15,500 nucleotides of DNA from an uncultured Eggerthellaceae bacterium (GCA_910584145.1 CAJTXX010000051.1:1-15500); one strand, 5' to 3'; numbered from the stretch's first letter, positions 1 to 8,806 are shown. The notes: a model not told the origin generated them from the letters alone. Translations and numbers: made by a program.

Positions 1-36
1 ACGGCAAATGGCTTCGGATACAAGGAGGATAAAGCC

Positions 37-843
37 ATGAAGAAGACGAGCAAGGCACTATCGGGCATAGCGCTCTCCGCAGCACTGGCGCTCGGATGCG
101 CCGCACCGGCGTTCGCAGCGCCTGACAACGCCGATGGCCCCTACGGCACTGAGGTGGGCACGCAGCAGCAGTACGTCAAGAAGCAGAACGAGACGACAGC
201 GACCGATGTGAAGATCGCGACCGTGGTCACCAACATCAATGTGGCCGTGCCGCTCACGATCACCATCGTGGCCGATGCGGCAGGCACCGACATCCTCGCC
301 CCCACGGCAGGCCTTAAGACCTACGACGGTGCCACCGGCGCGCTGCCGACGGATGGCTCGGGCATCACAGGGTATCGCATCGAGAACTACTCGACCTACC
401 CCATCGCCATCAAGGGCATCGAGGTCACCGACAACTCCGATGGCGACTGGGCGCTCGTGGAGGCCATCGCCGCTGACAACCTGACCAAGACAGGCGAGTA
501 CGGCGACCTGGCGCTCACGCTCACACCCTCTGCGGCGAAGGCTGTGAACGCCGTTCCGACCGTGAATGAGGGCGACAAGTCCGGCGGCAACAACGCCGTG
601 ACCCTGTTCGATGCGCTCGGCGCCAAGCAGGAGCCGGGCTGGATCGTGGACCGTCAGGTATCCGACACTGAGCCTGCCATCATGGGGCTTTTGCTCGCGG
701 GCAAGAACTCGGCGCTCAAGAACGTCAACGACGACTCGGTGCTCTTGGGAAGCGCAGATGACCCCAAAGACCCCGACCCCCTGAAGCCCGACGAGGCGTT
801 CAAGATCATCTACACCGTGGGCGCGGCATCCACCGCGGCCTAG
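37..843 (+). CDS. Secreted beta-rich protein of unknown function, first gene of a surface-protein operon
   Basis: A 268-residue exported protein. Residues 1-28 are a typical Sec signal peptide: KK near the N terminus, a hydrophobic Ala/Leu core, and an AFA-A cleavage site around residues 25-28. The mature part is rich in Thr, Val and Asp and has no membrane helix or sorting signal. An alternating hydrophobic segment (residues about 60-80) and a YRIENYSTYPIAIKGIEV segment (113-130) suggest a beta-sandwich fold. The ATG is preceded by a strong AAGGAGG at 22-28. The start overlaps a TGA in another frame (ATGA at 37-40), so an upstream gene may end here; only 13 codons of it are visible. It lies 30 bp before the next gene and is probably co-transcribed with the two surface genes downstream. 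One WxL-like tripeptide (W138-A-L140) occurs, but the second motif of a WxL domain is missing, so that family is not assigned. It is likely an extracellular or wall-associated structural protein; the function is unknown. Confidence 0.85.
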   Translation: MKKTSKALSGIALSAALALGCAAPAFAAPDNADGPYGTEVGTQQQYVKKQNETTATDVKIATVVTNINVAVPLTITIVADAAGTDILAPTAGLKTYDGATGALPTDGSGITGYRIENYSTYPIAIKGIEVTDNSDGDWALVEAIAADNLTKTGEYGDLALTLTPSAAKAVNAVPTVNEGDKSGGNNAVTLFDALGAKQEPGWIVDRQVSDTEPAIMGLLLAGKNSALKNVNDDSVLLGSADDPKDPDPLKPDEAFKIIYTVGAASTAA

Positions 844-873
844 GGGCTGACCGATAGCGAGGAAGCGATATCC

Positions 874-1635
874 ATGACCTACGCCGGCCATGACAGGGAC
901 GATATGAGAGCTGCAACGGAGCATGCGCTGTCTGCGCATGCAGGCTCCGGCCGGCCGTATCGCTATGGCATGGGACGGGGCGGCGCGCATGCTGGCAGCG
1001 CTGCCCCGCACCCGCCAGGGCAAGGGTGGCGAACGCCGGATGCGGGCATGCCGCTCTATGCGCAGCAGATCGCCTACCCGGCAGCTGCCCAGTACGTGCC
1101 CCCTGCGACCTCCATCCCGCAAGAGCCTGCCAAGAAGAAGCGGCGCAAAGCGTTCTGGATAGGGCTCATCGTAGCGCTTCTGTGCATAGCGCTCGCGGGG
1201 CTCCTCGTGCTGAACATGCTCGGCATCTTCGGCGGCAAGTCGAAGCGGCAGGGCACGTCCGGCCAGCTCGAGGGCAAGACGGCAGAGGAGATACAGGCCG
1301 AGCTCGATCGCGTGGTCGACGAGGGCATGTTCAACATCTCCATCGCAGCTACCGTGATGATGGAGCGCGGGGATGCGCCGGCGGAACTGCGCATAGAGAA
1401 CGTGCCGGGCAACCGCTATTTGATGAAGGTTGGCATCGTGCGTGATGACACCGGAGAGCGCCTCTATGAGACCGATCTCATAGAGCCGAACCACCACATA
1501 CAGCAAGACACGCTCGATGTGAGCCTTCCGAAGGGGACGTATGAGTGCACTGCAGTGTTCTCGGCCTACGACCCAGAGACCGAAGAGCAGATAGGCCAAG
1601 CCGCAGCCAAGATGACGATACAAGTGGCTGCATGA
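874..1635 (+). CDS. Single-pass membrane protein with extracellular beta-rich domain
   Basis: A 253-residue protein. Residues 1-86 are a low-complexity, Pro/Ala/Gly/Tyr-rich segment, followed by a basic KKKRRK cluster at 87-92 and one hydrophobic helix at about 93-119. The basic cluster puts the N terminus in the cytoplasm and the C-terminal 130 residues outside. The ectodomain starts with a short helix-like stretch (EEIQAELDRVVDEG, 138-151). Beta-strand-like segments follow: ELRIENVPGNRYLMKVGIV, LYETDLIEPNHHI, LDVSLPKGTYECTAVFSAYD and KMTIQV. This pattern resembles small immunoglobulin-like or FxLYD-like extracytoplasmic domains, but I cannot name the family. A GAGGA ribosome site at 859-863 supports the ATG. 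It sits between the secreted protein and the giant surface protein with short gaps, so a role in assembling, displaying or sensing that protein is a reasonable inference. The stop codon overlaps an ATG (ATGA, 1632-1635) of a 27-codon frame. Confidence 0.85.
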   Translation: MTYAGHDRDDMRAATEHALSAHAGSGRPYRYGMGRGGAHAGSAAPHPPGQGWRTPDAGMPLYAQQIAYPAAAQYVPPATSIPQEPAKKKRRKAFWIGLIVALLCIALAGLLVLNMLGIFGGKSKRQGTSGQLEGKTAEEIQAELDRVVDEGMFNISIAATVMMERGDAPAELRIENVPGNRYLMKVGIVRDDTGERLYETDLIEPNHHIQQDTLDVSLPKGTYECTAVFSAYDPETEEQIGQAAAKMTIQVAA

Positions 1636-1715
1636 CGGCGCGCTTTGGGGTCGTCCCGAGCATGAGGGCGGCTCTCAGGGAGACGATGAAGCGTACAGGG
1701 ACGATAAAGGGATAA
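1632..1715 (+). other. Possible 27-codon leader ORF between the membrane gene and the giant gene
   Basis: An ATG overlaps the preceding stop as ATGA and opens a 27-codon frame ending in TAA at 1713-1715. Its frame is the same as the giant gene, whose GTG/ATG codons follow immediately. The peptide would be basic (about six Arg/Lys) with no signal peptide. There is no convincing Shine-Dalgarno, so translation would rely on coupling to the upstream gene. It may be a coupling leader that carries ribosomes to the giant gene start, or a chance frame. Coding is weakly supported. Confidence 0.2.
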
Positions 1716-1718
1716 GTG

Positions 1719-4700
1719 ATGACAATGGGAAGCACGCAGGATAGGCGGGAAGGCATAGCGGCGAGGGTTCGGCGTCGGGCGCTTCGCATCTTCATGGCGC
1801 TCTGCATGGCAGCGACCCTCTGCCCGGCGAGCGCGCTCGCGCAAGATGATGCTTACAAGCAGAGCATCGCGGATAAGGTGGAGGGCACCTCTACCACCTC
1901 AGGGGAGATGGGCTCTACCGCAGAGACGAACGTGGGCGTTGCGGTGACGAGCGACTTCGCCGTGGTAGTGGACAACGAAGAGCCCATCGTCATCGACGAT
2001 GCGCGCGCTCTCGCAGATGGCCGCTTCGTGCTCAAAGGCACGCTCTCCCGCGGCGTTCCTATGAAGGAGGGCGCCACCTCCTACTACGAGTACAAGTGGG
2101 TGCGCGAGGCGTACGTGCCCGGAGAGGGCGCTGCGAGCGGCACGTGGGCAGAGGATGCGCCCTACAACGACGCGCAGGAATGGAAGCGCGCGGTGCTCGC
2201 CGACGCGGCAGACGAGGTGGCAAGCGCCGCTCTCGACCTCTACGAGGTGCGCGATACGCTCGATTTCGACAAGCAGGCGCAGTACCGGTATCGCCTCGTC
2301 GGGCGCGACCGGGCGCTCGAGCGTACCTCTGAGAACTCCGTCATCGTCGCCTGTACGGCTCACTACAAGGAGGCGAGCGTCTATGCAGGCGTTGCCGCGG
2401 GAGACATCTGCGCGACGGGGCTTCTGCACATCGGCGACCCTGAGCTGCATGCTCGTGAGCTCGGTGTGGGAAGCGCTGCATATGCGCTCTTCGTGCAGGC
2501 AGCAGAGGGCTATGCGCTCGATGGCGCTTACGATCTTGCTATCACCGAGCAGCTAGCGGTGAATGAGGGCAATGGGCACACGCCCTATCTCGAGCCCTTG
2601 CAGTTCATCCAGATACCGCTCTCCGATCGCGTGCCGGCAGATGCTGACATCTCGGTGCTCGGCATCGCCTCCTCAGGGGCCACCCAGGGCCGTGTGGGCC
2701 GCTTCACAGATGCGCAGGTGGTGGAGATAGACGGCAAGCGCTACGTCGAGATAACCTCAGGTGCCACCGCAGATGATGCAGACGCGCTCCTCGTCTGCGG
2801 CGCATACGCCATAACCTACAAGGCGAAGGATGCAGATGAGGTGGCGCCTGCCGTGCGGGTGACCTCGAAGGTGGAGGGTGCAGGCGGCCTCATCGACATC
2901 ATGGGCACCCACCTGTTCGCGCAGGGCACGACCGTGCGTTACACGTTCTTGCCGAGCGCGGGGCATGCGCTCTCGAAAGTCGTGGTCTATGAGGGCGACA
3001 TCGACGCTCCGGTATCGGTGCGCACCTACCGCGCAGGGGAGGAAAGCGACGCGTTCGCATCGAATCGGCTCGACTATACCGTAGCCCCGCAGAACAAGAA
3101 GGACCCCGCAGATGTCACCATCGTCGCGTACTTCGGGGAAGTGGACATGGAAGGCGTGGACCCGACAGTGCCGCTCATGGTGGATGCGCGTGTAGGTGCA
3201 GGCGAGGGCGCGGTGAAGATAGACGGTGGCACCGAACTTGCGGGCGGCTCTGCGGTGAAGGCGGTCGCGGCGGGTTCTGCTGCAACCATCCGCTTCATCC
3301 CGGGCGTTGCTTCGGTGCTCGACTATGTAGAGGTGGTGACAGGTGAAGGTGATGCGCGCACGGTCGAGCGCGTGCAGGTGATAAACGATAGCCTGACGCT
3401 GCCGGCGGTTATAACCAACACCTCGGTCATCGCCTACTTCAAGTGGGGGACGCCGGTGGTATACCCCGACCTGTCGATCAGCTATGAAGAGGCAGAGCAT
3501 GGCATCGTGGGAGAAGGCTCGCCCGCAAGCGCCCCTTACGGTGCATCGGTGAGCGTTCAGGTGGTGCCTGACAACGCGTACAAGGCAGAAGAGGTCTGGT
3601 TCACTTTCGATGATGATATGCAGCAGACTCGCTACCCGCTGCGCTACTCGGGGGCGGGGACGAGCTGGATCATCGATCATGTGCTCGCGGACATCACCGT
3701 GCACGCCTTCTTCGCCCCCACCTCTATGACGGTGAAGGTGGTAGCGGGGGACGGCGGCACCACGCTCGCGAGCTACACATCCCCTGCCGGCGCCAAGCAA
3801 GTCGACATAGCCGATATGCCGGGTGGCATCTTAGATGACGTTGCGGCCACCTCGGGCATCGTCATCACCGCGAGCCCTGATGTGGGGAAGGTCGCAGCAG
3901 TGTATTGGGTGGCAAAGGATGGCACAGAGCATGCGATCGAGGCGCGCGGCGGGGCCTATCCCATCCCGAATTCCATCCTCACAGGCGAGGAGTTCTCGCA
4001 CATCAAGGTCGACTATGCCGATATCGCAGCAGATGCGCTCTCTATCGGCATCTCTATCCCTGATATGGGCGTACAGGCATACCGCACTGACAAGGCGGGT
4101 GCAGGCGCCATACCGCCGTCGGTAACGCTCATAGAAGATATCGACCCGAAGACGGGCCTCACTATGCGCGCGGTTCTGATGGACGGCTACGAGGGGCTCG
4201 TCATCACCATCGTGGATGCGACGGGTAAGCTGCTTGCAACGCTCACGCCTGACGATGCAGGCGCTTTCAGCGTGCCCGTCGAGCTCACCGACCCGGCGAA
4301 CGCCATCGTCATCGCATGCACGCGCACAGGGGAGGTCCCCCCGCGCCGGGAGGTCACCGTCACTGCCACGACCGATGGCAACGGCACCATAGAGACGGGC
4401 GATAAGGTGCATTTCGAGGCGGATGAGGAGCTTGCTGATGTCACGTATGCAATCGAGGCGCACGAGGGGTATACGCTCGATCATATCCAGGTGAGCGGGC
4501 AGGGTCTCGCTCCTCTCGTGTTCGCCGGGCAGGCGGCAGCGGACGGCTGGGCGTTCACGCTCACTGCAGCCCAGATCGAGGCGGGATATGACCATGTGCA
4601 TGCCGTGTTCAAGGGCCTGCCGCGCGACTACTACTGGGTGACCCCCATCATCGTGGATGAGAGCGGTGCCGAGGTAGCGCCAGATGCCGCGCTTGGAAGC

Positions 4701-7700
4701 GTCTCGCCGGCTGAGCGCTTCCAAGTGGCAGCAGGGGGTGTGGCTACCCTCACGTTCGCACCGCATGGCGCCTACCGCGTCGAGGTGGCCGTCGATGATG
4801 TGCGGGGCCCGTGGGGTAAGGCCGATCGCCTGAGCTATTCGATCGGCATGGACGGCGGCATCACGAGCGATACCACCGTGTATGTGCGCTTCGTCGCAGA
4901 CGATAACGCAGAAGAGCGCGACGCGCATACGATCCGCGCGAGCGTGTTCGGGGGTACGGGCGGCGAGATATCGCCTGCGGGAGAGGTTCAGGTCTCGCAT
5001 CGCGGCTCTGCTGCCTTCTCGTTCATATCGGCGCCGGGCTATCTCTTGAGCTATGTGGTCATCGACAAGGGCACGCCTTCCGAGACGGTCTGCACCCCGG
5101 GGATGCTCACATCCGCTGGGCAATACATCTTCACCGATGTGGTGACCGACCGCACCATAGAGGCGCACTTCGCCCTCGAAGAGGCTAAAGACGACATCGT
5201 GGTGTGGCGCGTGAGCGCTGGCGAGCACGGCAAGGCGACGCCGTCTGGCAGCGTCAATGTGCTCGTGTCGAAGGGCGGAAAGGATATCGAGATAACCCCT
5301 GATGAGGGCTATGTGATCGACAAGGTGTTCCTGAACGGGCGTGCCATCGCATTCGCGCAGGATAGCGCCTTCACGGGCACCGTGTTCGGCGGCACCTACC
5401 GGCTGCCTGCCGTGAAGGGCGGTGGCGGCACGTTCGTGGTCACCTTCGCCGCGCGTCCCTCGCAGGCAGCGGTGCATGTGAGCGTGAAGGGAGCGGGTGG
5501 CACGGCGAGCCCGAACGGGGACTCTGTCGCCTATATCGGCAGCGCCCAGACCATAACGTTCGTGCCTGACGAAGGGTATAAGCTCTCCTATGCGCGTTAT
5601 ACGACCGTGCGCGGCAGCTCGCCTGATATCGACATCACCCAAGAGGTCATCAGCGAGCGGTACTCGCACATCTTCACCGTGCTCGGTGAGACGTGGGTGG
5701 AGTGCGCTTTCGAGCCGCTCGGGCCCGGAGAGGTGCTGCCGTCTGATCCTGGGGAGGTCATCCAGATAACGGCGGTGAGCGTGGGCACGGGCAAGATATC
5801 GCCGTATGGCACCTTGAAGCTCTACCCTGGGGTGCCGACAAGCCAGGTGACGTTCGCCCTCGTGCCCGATGCGGGCTCACGTTTGGTCCAGCTCACGGTG
5901 GCAGGACGCGATGTGACGGCGGATGTGGCAGGCGGCATGTACACGCTCCATGCGAAGGATGTGCGCGCGGGAGATGAGGTGCGCGCGGTGTTCGAGAAGA
6001 TAGAGCCCAAACGCGGGCGCGTCGAGCTCACGGCGGGAAGCGGAGGTCAGATCTCTCCTGCGGGCACCATCGAGGTGGCCATAGGCGAGCGCTTGCCCAT
6101 CACGTTCATCCCCTCGAAGGACATGTCGGTCGATACCGTCGAGCTCACCTATATGAGAGCAGACGGCACCACCTCGACCGAGGTGAAGAAGTGGGCGCTC
6201 AACCGCTATACCGTGCCGTCGGTGCCGGAGGACCTCGTAGAGGTGCATGTCACCTTCAAGGATGCCTCAGGCAAGGTGCCGCCCAAGACCCGCAGCGTGC
6301 GGGCCCAGGTGGCGGGGGCGAGCACGGGCCTTGGTAGCGTGTCTCCTAGCGAGGATAAGCTCGTGTCGGTCGCGCAAGGCTCGGCTGCCCTGTTCACGTT
6401 CGCGCCGAGCGCGGGCTATCGCGTGAAGAGCGCCACCCTCGATGGCGGTGCCAACCTCGTGCAGGTGGGCGCGCGCTATGCCTACATCGACTACGCGATG
6501 CTCTCCGATGCGAAGACCTCTGTGCTCGAGGTCGCTTTCGAGCGGGTGCCAGTGAACCCCGACTACGTGAACGTCATCGTGAGCGTCACCACGGGCACTG
6601 GAGGCTCGCGCAGCGGCATCGTGGTGGGCGAGGGTGGCATGGTATCGCCCACGCAGCTCATGGTCGAGTTCGGCAGCGCCGAGTCCTACGAGTTCTACGT
6701 GATGCCCGATGAGGGGTATGTGATCGAGTCGATCGAAGCCTCGGTGGAGGGTGGCGCTGCAGTGCCGCTCGAGTACACCTCCCGCTATAGCGAAGCCCGC
6801 CCGAACGACGTGGCGAGCATCATCAAGGGTGGCCAAGCATCTGCCGAAGCTGCGCTCTCGGATGGAGCATCAGGCGAAGCAGCGCCTGCGCCCTCGGCCC
6901 ATGAGACGATCAGCGCGGTGGACCCGGGGGATGCGCGCTACTACATATTCGGGCTCACCAACATCGTGGGCAACGTGGATGTGAAGGTGACGTTCGCAGA
7001 GCTTGCCGACGGGCAAGACGATGACGCCATCAACGGCGGCGGAAGCCGCGTGACGGTCGATGTCAGCTCAAGCGAGGGCGGGGTGGTATCTCCCTCTGGC
7101 ACGGTGACGCTGCCTGAGGGGTGCACCTACCCCTTCCTGATCGTGCCCGATTCTGCCATGTGGGTGCCCACCTCGGTGGTCATAACGTATGAGGACGGCA
7201 CGAAGCGCATGCTCGAGGATGTGGAGCCAGGCCGTCTGCCCATCAAGATAGAGCGCGGGATGGTGAGCATCTATGTCGCCTTCGAGCAGATAGGCGAGCC
7301 GATGGAGACCGTGAATGTGAAGGTTACGTCCACGGGCCCTGGTAGCGTGTCGCCATCTGGCAGCTTCCGTGTTGAGCGCGGTCAGTCGCAGTCGTTCACG
7401 TTCAGATACGCCACCAAGACCGCCCGCATCGAGTCTATCGAGCTTCTGCGCGGCGGGGTGGCAGAGGATACGAGCTGGGTCGATGCGTTCGAGCCTGAGC
7501 TTTCCATCTATAACGTCGATGCCGACATCGAGCTTTCGGTGGTGTTCTCCGAGGGCGATGAGGATAACCCGATGTGGGATGACATCAGCTATGTGGAGGT
7601 GGACGCCCGCGCGACGACCGAGGGCGCGCCCTCATCTGCGGGCGGCACCATAGAGCCTGCGGGGCGTGCGCAGATGATAGCCGGCGCGTCTTCCCAGACA

Positions 7701-8624
7701 TATCTGTTCTACCCGAAGCGCGGATACATCGTCGAGAGCGTGACGGTGAGCGAAGGGATGGGGGCAGATGCTCATGTCGTGCGCACGCTCAGCGCAGATG
7801 AGCTCGCTGCTCGCAAGGTCACTGTCGCGAACCCCGAGGCCGATACCTCTGTGGTGGCGAACTTCATACCGGTGTTCTACGAGGTGGATGTGACCTCGAC
7901 AGCAGGTGGCGCCTTCGACATAGAGGGGCTCGGCATCAAGGTGCGCCAAGGCGAGCGCTTGTCGCTTTTGGCAACGCCTGAGAGCGACTATGAGCTCGAC
8001 CATATAGAGACGGGTGGCTTGGTCGTGCATGACGGGGCGGCCGCACCTGAGGCGGCCGGTCAGGTATCGCGCATGGCCACCCTCGGCAGCCGTGCATCCG
8101 ATGAGTCCGAGCGCCATACGTTCGCGGTAGCAGGCCCCGGCAGCGTGCATGGCGTGTTCGCCGCAGATGATGCGCCCGCCCCTCCCGGGCCGGATGGGCC
8201 GGGCACGACGCCTGCTGCCTCGTGCACCGTCATCGCATCGTCATCTGGCAATGGCGAGGTGAGCCCGTCAGGTGCCATGAAGGTGGCATCTGGCAGCACG
8301 CTCACGCTCACCTTGAAGCCTGCGGTCGGGTTCTATCCGGCATCGGTCACCATAAGGGATGCGCAGGGCGAGCGCGCGGTTGCCAACGCCAGCCGTACGT
8401 TCTCGATGACGGTGACAGGAGATTGCGAGCTCATAGCGAACTTCAGCGCGGTGGCAGCCCCTGGCACCTCGAACGGCGCCATAAGGACCATCCGCACCCT
8501 GCGCTCGCTCGCCCAGACAGGCGATGGTGTTGCCATCATGGCGTTCGCGCTGGCTTCCGCTGCCTGCGCCGGCTGCGGCATCATGGTGCTCACTCGCCGC
8601 CGCAAGCAGCAGGAGGAGGAGTAG
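1719..8624 (+). CDS. Giant cell-wall-anchored surface protein with ~18 InlB-B-like repeats and LAQTG sorting signal
   Basis: About 2301 residues. I chose ATG 1719, seven bases after AAAGGG; GTG 1716 and ATG 1725 are alternatives. The signal peptide has an RRRALR basic segment, a hydrophobic core, and a cleavage site after ASALA at about residue 41. Residues ~42-380 form a non-repetitive N-terminal region with no recognised family. From ~381 to ~2245 there are about 18 divergent units of mostly 80-105 residues. Each has the pattern beta strand - GGxxSPxG - GxxxxFxFxPxxGYxVxxV - variable part - VxVxF, as in divergent InlB B-repeat (Flg_new-type) domains. A Pro/Gly/Asp linker precedes the last unit. 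The C terminus has LAQTG at about 2264-2268, a hydrophobic helix and an RRRKQQEEE tail. This is a sortase signal; LAXTG is typical of class E sortases in high-GC Gram-positives. No sortase gene is in the window. The protein is probably an adhesin or surface fibre, third in its operon and followed by a strong terminator. Confidence 0.93.
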   Translation: MTMGSTQDRREGIAARVRRRALRIFMALCMAATLCPASALAQDDAYKQSIADKVEGTSTTSGEMGSTAETNVGVAVTSDFAVVVDNEEPIVIDDARALADGRFVLKGTLSRGVPMKEGATSYYEYKWVREAYVPGEGAASGTWAEDAPYNDAQEWKRAVLADAADEVASAALDLYEVRDTLDFDKQAQYRYRLVGRDRALERTSENSVIVACTAHYKEASVYAGVAAGDICATGLLHIGDPELHARELGVGSAAYALFVQAAEGYALDGAYDLAITEQLAVNEGNGHTPYLEPLQFIQIPLSDRVPADADISVLGIASSGATQGRVGRFTDAQVVEIDGKRYVEITSGATADDADALLVCGAYAITYKAKDADEVAPAVRVTSKVEGAGGLIDIMGTHLFAQGTTVRYTFLPSAGHALSKVVVYEGDIDAPVSVRTYRAGEESDAFASNRLDYTVAPQNKKDPADVTIVAYFGEVDMEGVDPTVPLMVDARVGAGEGAVKIDGGTELAGGSAVKAVAAGSAATIRFIPGVASVLDYVEVVTGEGDARTVERVQVINDSLTLPAVITNTSVIAYFKWGTPVVYPDLSISYEEAEHGIVGEGSPASAPYGASVSVQVVPDNAYKAEEVWFTFDDDMQQTRYPLRYSGAGTSWIIDHVLADITVHAFFAPTSMTVKVVAGDGGTTLASYTSPAGAKQVDIADMPGGILDDVAATSGIVITASPDVGKVAAVYWVAKDGTEHAIEARGGAYPIPNSILTGEEFSHIKVDYADIAADALSIGISIPDMGVQAYRTDKAGAGAIPPSVTLIEDIDPKTGLTMRAVLMDGYEGLVITIVDATGKLLATLTPDDAGAFSVPVELTDPANAIVIACTRTGEVPPRREVTVTATTDGNGTIETGDKVHFEADEELADVTYAIEAHEGYTLDHIQVSGQGLAPLVFAGQAAADGWAFTLTAAQIEAGYDHVHAVFKGLPRDYYWVTPIIVDESGAEVAPDAALGSVSPAERFQVAAGGVATLTFAPHGAYRVEVAVDDVRGPWGKADRLSYSIGMDGGITSDTTVYVRFVADDNAEERDAHTIRASVFGGTGGEISPAGEVQVSHRGSAAFSFISAPGYLLSYVVIDKGTPSETVCTPGMLTSAGQYIFTDVVTDRTIEAHFALEEAKDDIVVWRVSAGEHGKATPSGSVNVLVSKGGKDIEITPDEGYVIDKVFLNGRAIAFAQDSAFTGTVFGGTYRLPAVKGGGGTFVVTFAARPSQAAVHVSVKGAGGTASPNGDSVAYIGSAQTITFVPDEGYKLSYARYTTVRGSSPDIDITQEVISERYSHIFTVLGETWVECAFEPLGPGEVLPSDPGEVIQITAVSVGTGKISPYGTLKLYPGVPTSQVTFALVPDAGSRLVQLTVAGRDVTADVAGGMYTLHAKDVRAGDEVRAVFEKIEPKRGRVELTAGSGGQISPAGTIEVAIGERLPITFIPSKDMSVDTVELTYMRADGTTSTEVKKWALNRYTVPSVPEDLVEVHVTFKDASGKVPPKTRSVRAQVAGASTGLGSVSPSEDKLVSVAQGSAALFTFAPSAGYRVKSATLDGGANLVQVGARYAYIDYAMLSDAKTSVLEVAFERVPVNPDYVNVIVSVTTGTGGSRSGIVVGEGGMVSPTQLMVEFGSAESYEFYVMPDEGYVIESIEASVEGGAAVPLEYTSRYSEARPNDVASIIKGGQASAEAALSDGASGEAAPAPSAHETISAVDPGDARYYIFGLTNIVGNVDVKVTFAELADGQDDDAINGGGSRVTVDVSSSEGGVVSPSGTVTLPEGCTYPFLIVPDSAMWVPTSVVITYEDGTKRMLEDVEPGRLPIKIERGMVSIYVAFEQIGEPMETVNVKVTSTGPGSVSPSGSFRVERGQSQSFTFRYATKTARIESIELLRGGVAEDTSWVDAFEPELSIYNVDADIELSVVFSEGDEDNPMWDDISYVEVDARATTEGAPSSAGGTIEPAGRAQMIAGASSQTYLFYPKRGYIVESVTVSEGMGADAHVVRTLSADELAARKVTVANPEADTSVVANFIPVFYEVDVTSTAGGAFDIEGLGIKVRQGERLSLLATPESDYELDHIETGGLVVHDGAAAPEAAGQVSRMATLGSRASDESERHTFAVAGPGSVHGVFAADDAPAPPGPDGPGTTPAASCTVIASSSGNGEVSPSGAMKVASGSTLTLTLKPAVGFYPASVTIRDAQGERAVANASRTFSMTVTGDCELIANFSAVAAPGTSNGAIRTIRTLRSLAQTGDGVAIMAFALASAACAGCGIMVLTRRRKQQEEE
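2859..8450 (+). repeat. Array of about 18 degenerate protein-level repeats within the giant surface gene
   Basis: Units begin near 2859, 3177, 3477, 3726, 4353, 4632, 4926, 5199, 5466, 5760, 6015, 6291, 6567, 7044, 7308, 7593, 7878 and 8217. The clearest shared core is G-G-x-(I/V/A)-(S/T)-P-x-G, a later (P)-(D/S)-x-GY-x-(V/L) and a closing V-x-(A/V)-x-F. The core is plain in units 6-16 and 18, and weak in units 1-5 and 17. Spacing is mostly 255-315 bp, with longer gaps after units 4, 13 and 17. The long unit at 6567-7044 contains an Ala/Ser/Glu-rich insertion around 6835-6915. I saw no near-identical DNA copies, so the duplications look old and diverged. Unit borders were drawn by eye. Confidence 0.75.
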
Positions 8625-8655
8625 GGACGAGCGCAGACACGAGCAAGATTCCAAG

Positions 8656-8689
8656 AGAAAGGCCGCGAGCGTGTGCTCGCGGCCTTTCT
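8656..8689 (+). terminator. Strong hairpin terminator after the giant surface gene
   Basis: A perfect 15-bp stem (8656-8670 with 8675-8689) encloses a GTGT loop. The arm is AGAAAGGCCGCGAGC and its complement. The stem ends in a short T-rich stretch on the + strand and has A-rich bases on the other side, so it could work in both directions. It lies 31 bp after the giant gene stop and just before the 3' end of the opposing tRNA gene, so it would insulate the two convergent units. Confidence 0.88.
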
Positions 8690-8706
8690 TGCGCCTAAGA
8701 GAGATC

Positions 8707-8781
8707 TGGTGCCCCTGACAGGAATCGAACCTGCACACCCGGTTTAGGAGACCAGTGCTCTATCCATTGAGCTACAGGGGC
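8707..8781 (-). tRNA. tRNA-Arg (anticodon CCT), CCA encoded
   Basis: Read on the - strand, a full cloverleaf can be drawn. The acceptor stem is GCCCCTG/CAGGGGC, the D arm is GCTC...GAGC with an AATGGATA loop, and the anticodon stem is CTGGT/ACCGG with loop CTCCTAA. The variable region is short, and the T arm is GCAGG-TTCGATT-CCTGT. A discriminator A and encoded CCA follow (8707-8709). The anticodon CCT (8746-8748 on the + strand) reads the arginine codon AGG. The gene points toward the giant surface gene and has its own extended -10 promoter. Confidence 0.96.
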
Positions 8782-8790
8782 ACGCCGACA

Positions 8791-8799
8791 ATTCTATCA
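8791..8799 (-). promoter_or_regulatory. Extended -10 promoter element for tRNA-Arg
   Basis: The - strand reads TGATAGAAT here, that is TG-n-TAGAAT, a good extended -10 element with 5 of 6 bases of TATAAT. A start site about seven bases downstream falls near 8784, three bases before the mature tRNA 5' end. No clear -35 hexamer is seen at 16-18 bases, which fits an extended -10 promoter. It lies just beyond the stop codon of the LysR-domain gene; no terminator separates them, so readthrough from that unit is also possible. Confidence 0.55.
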
Positions 8800-8806
8800 T
8801 GCACGC

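Noticed and set aside
88..120. Possible lipoprotein site around Cys21 of the first protein
   Set aside because: The residues before Cys (A-L-G) do not fit the lipobox, and an AFA-A signal peptidase I site follows.
58..1623. Long - strand open frame (521 codons) opposite the first two genes
   Set aside because: It is Arg/His-rich with no domain, and spans both + strand genes, which have good ribosome sites and signal or membrane features. It is an artefact of GC-rich codon bias.
2757..5669. Long - strand open frames (347 and 612 codons) opposite the giant gene
   Set aside because: The translations are Arg/His/Ala-rich with no family pattern, while the + frame has clear repeats throughout.
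2859..8450. CRISPR or satellite-like DNA array in the giant gene
   Set aside because: The repeat is at protein level only; units are 255 bp or longer, diverged, and continuously coding.
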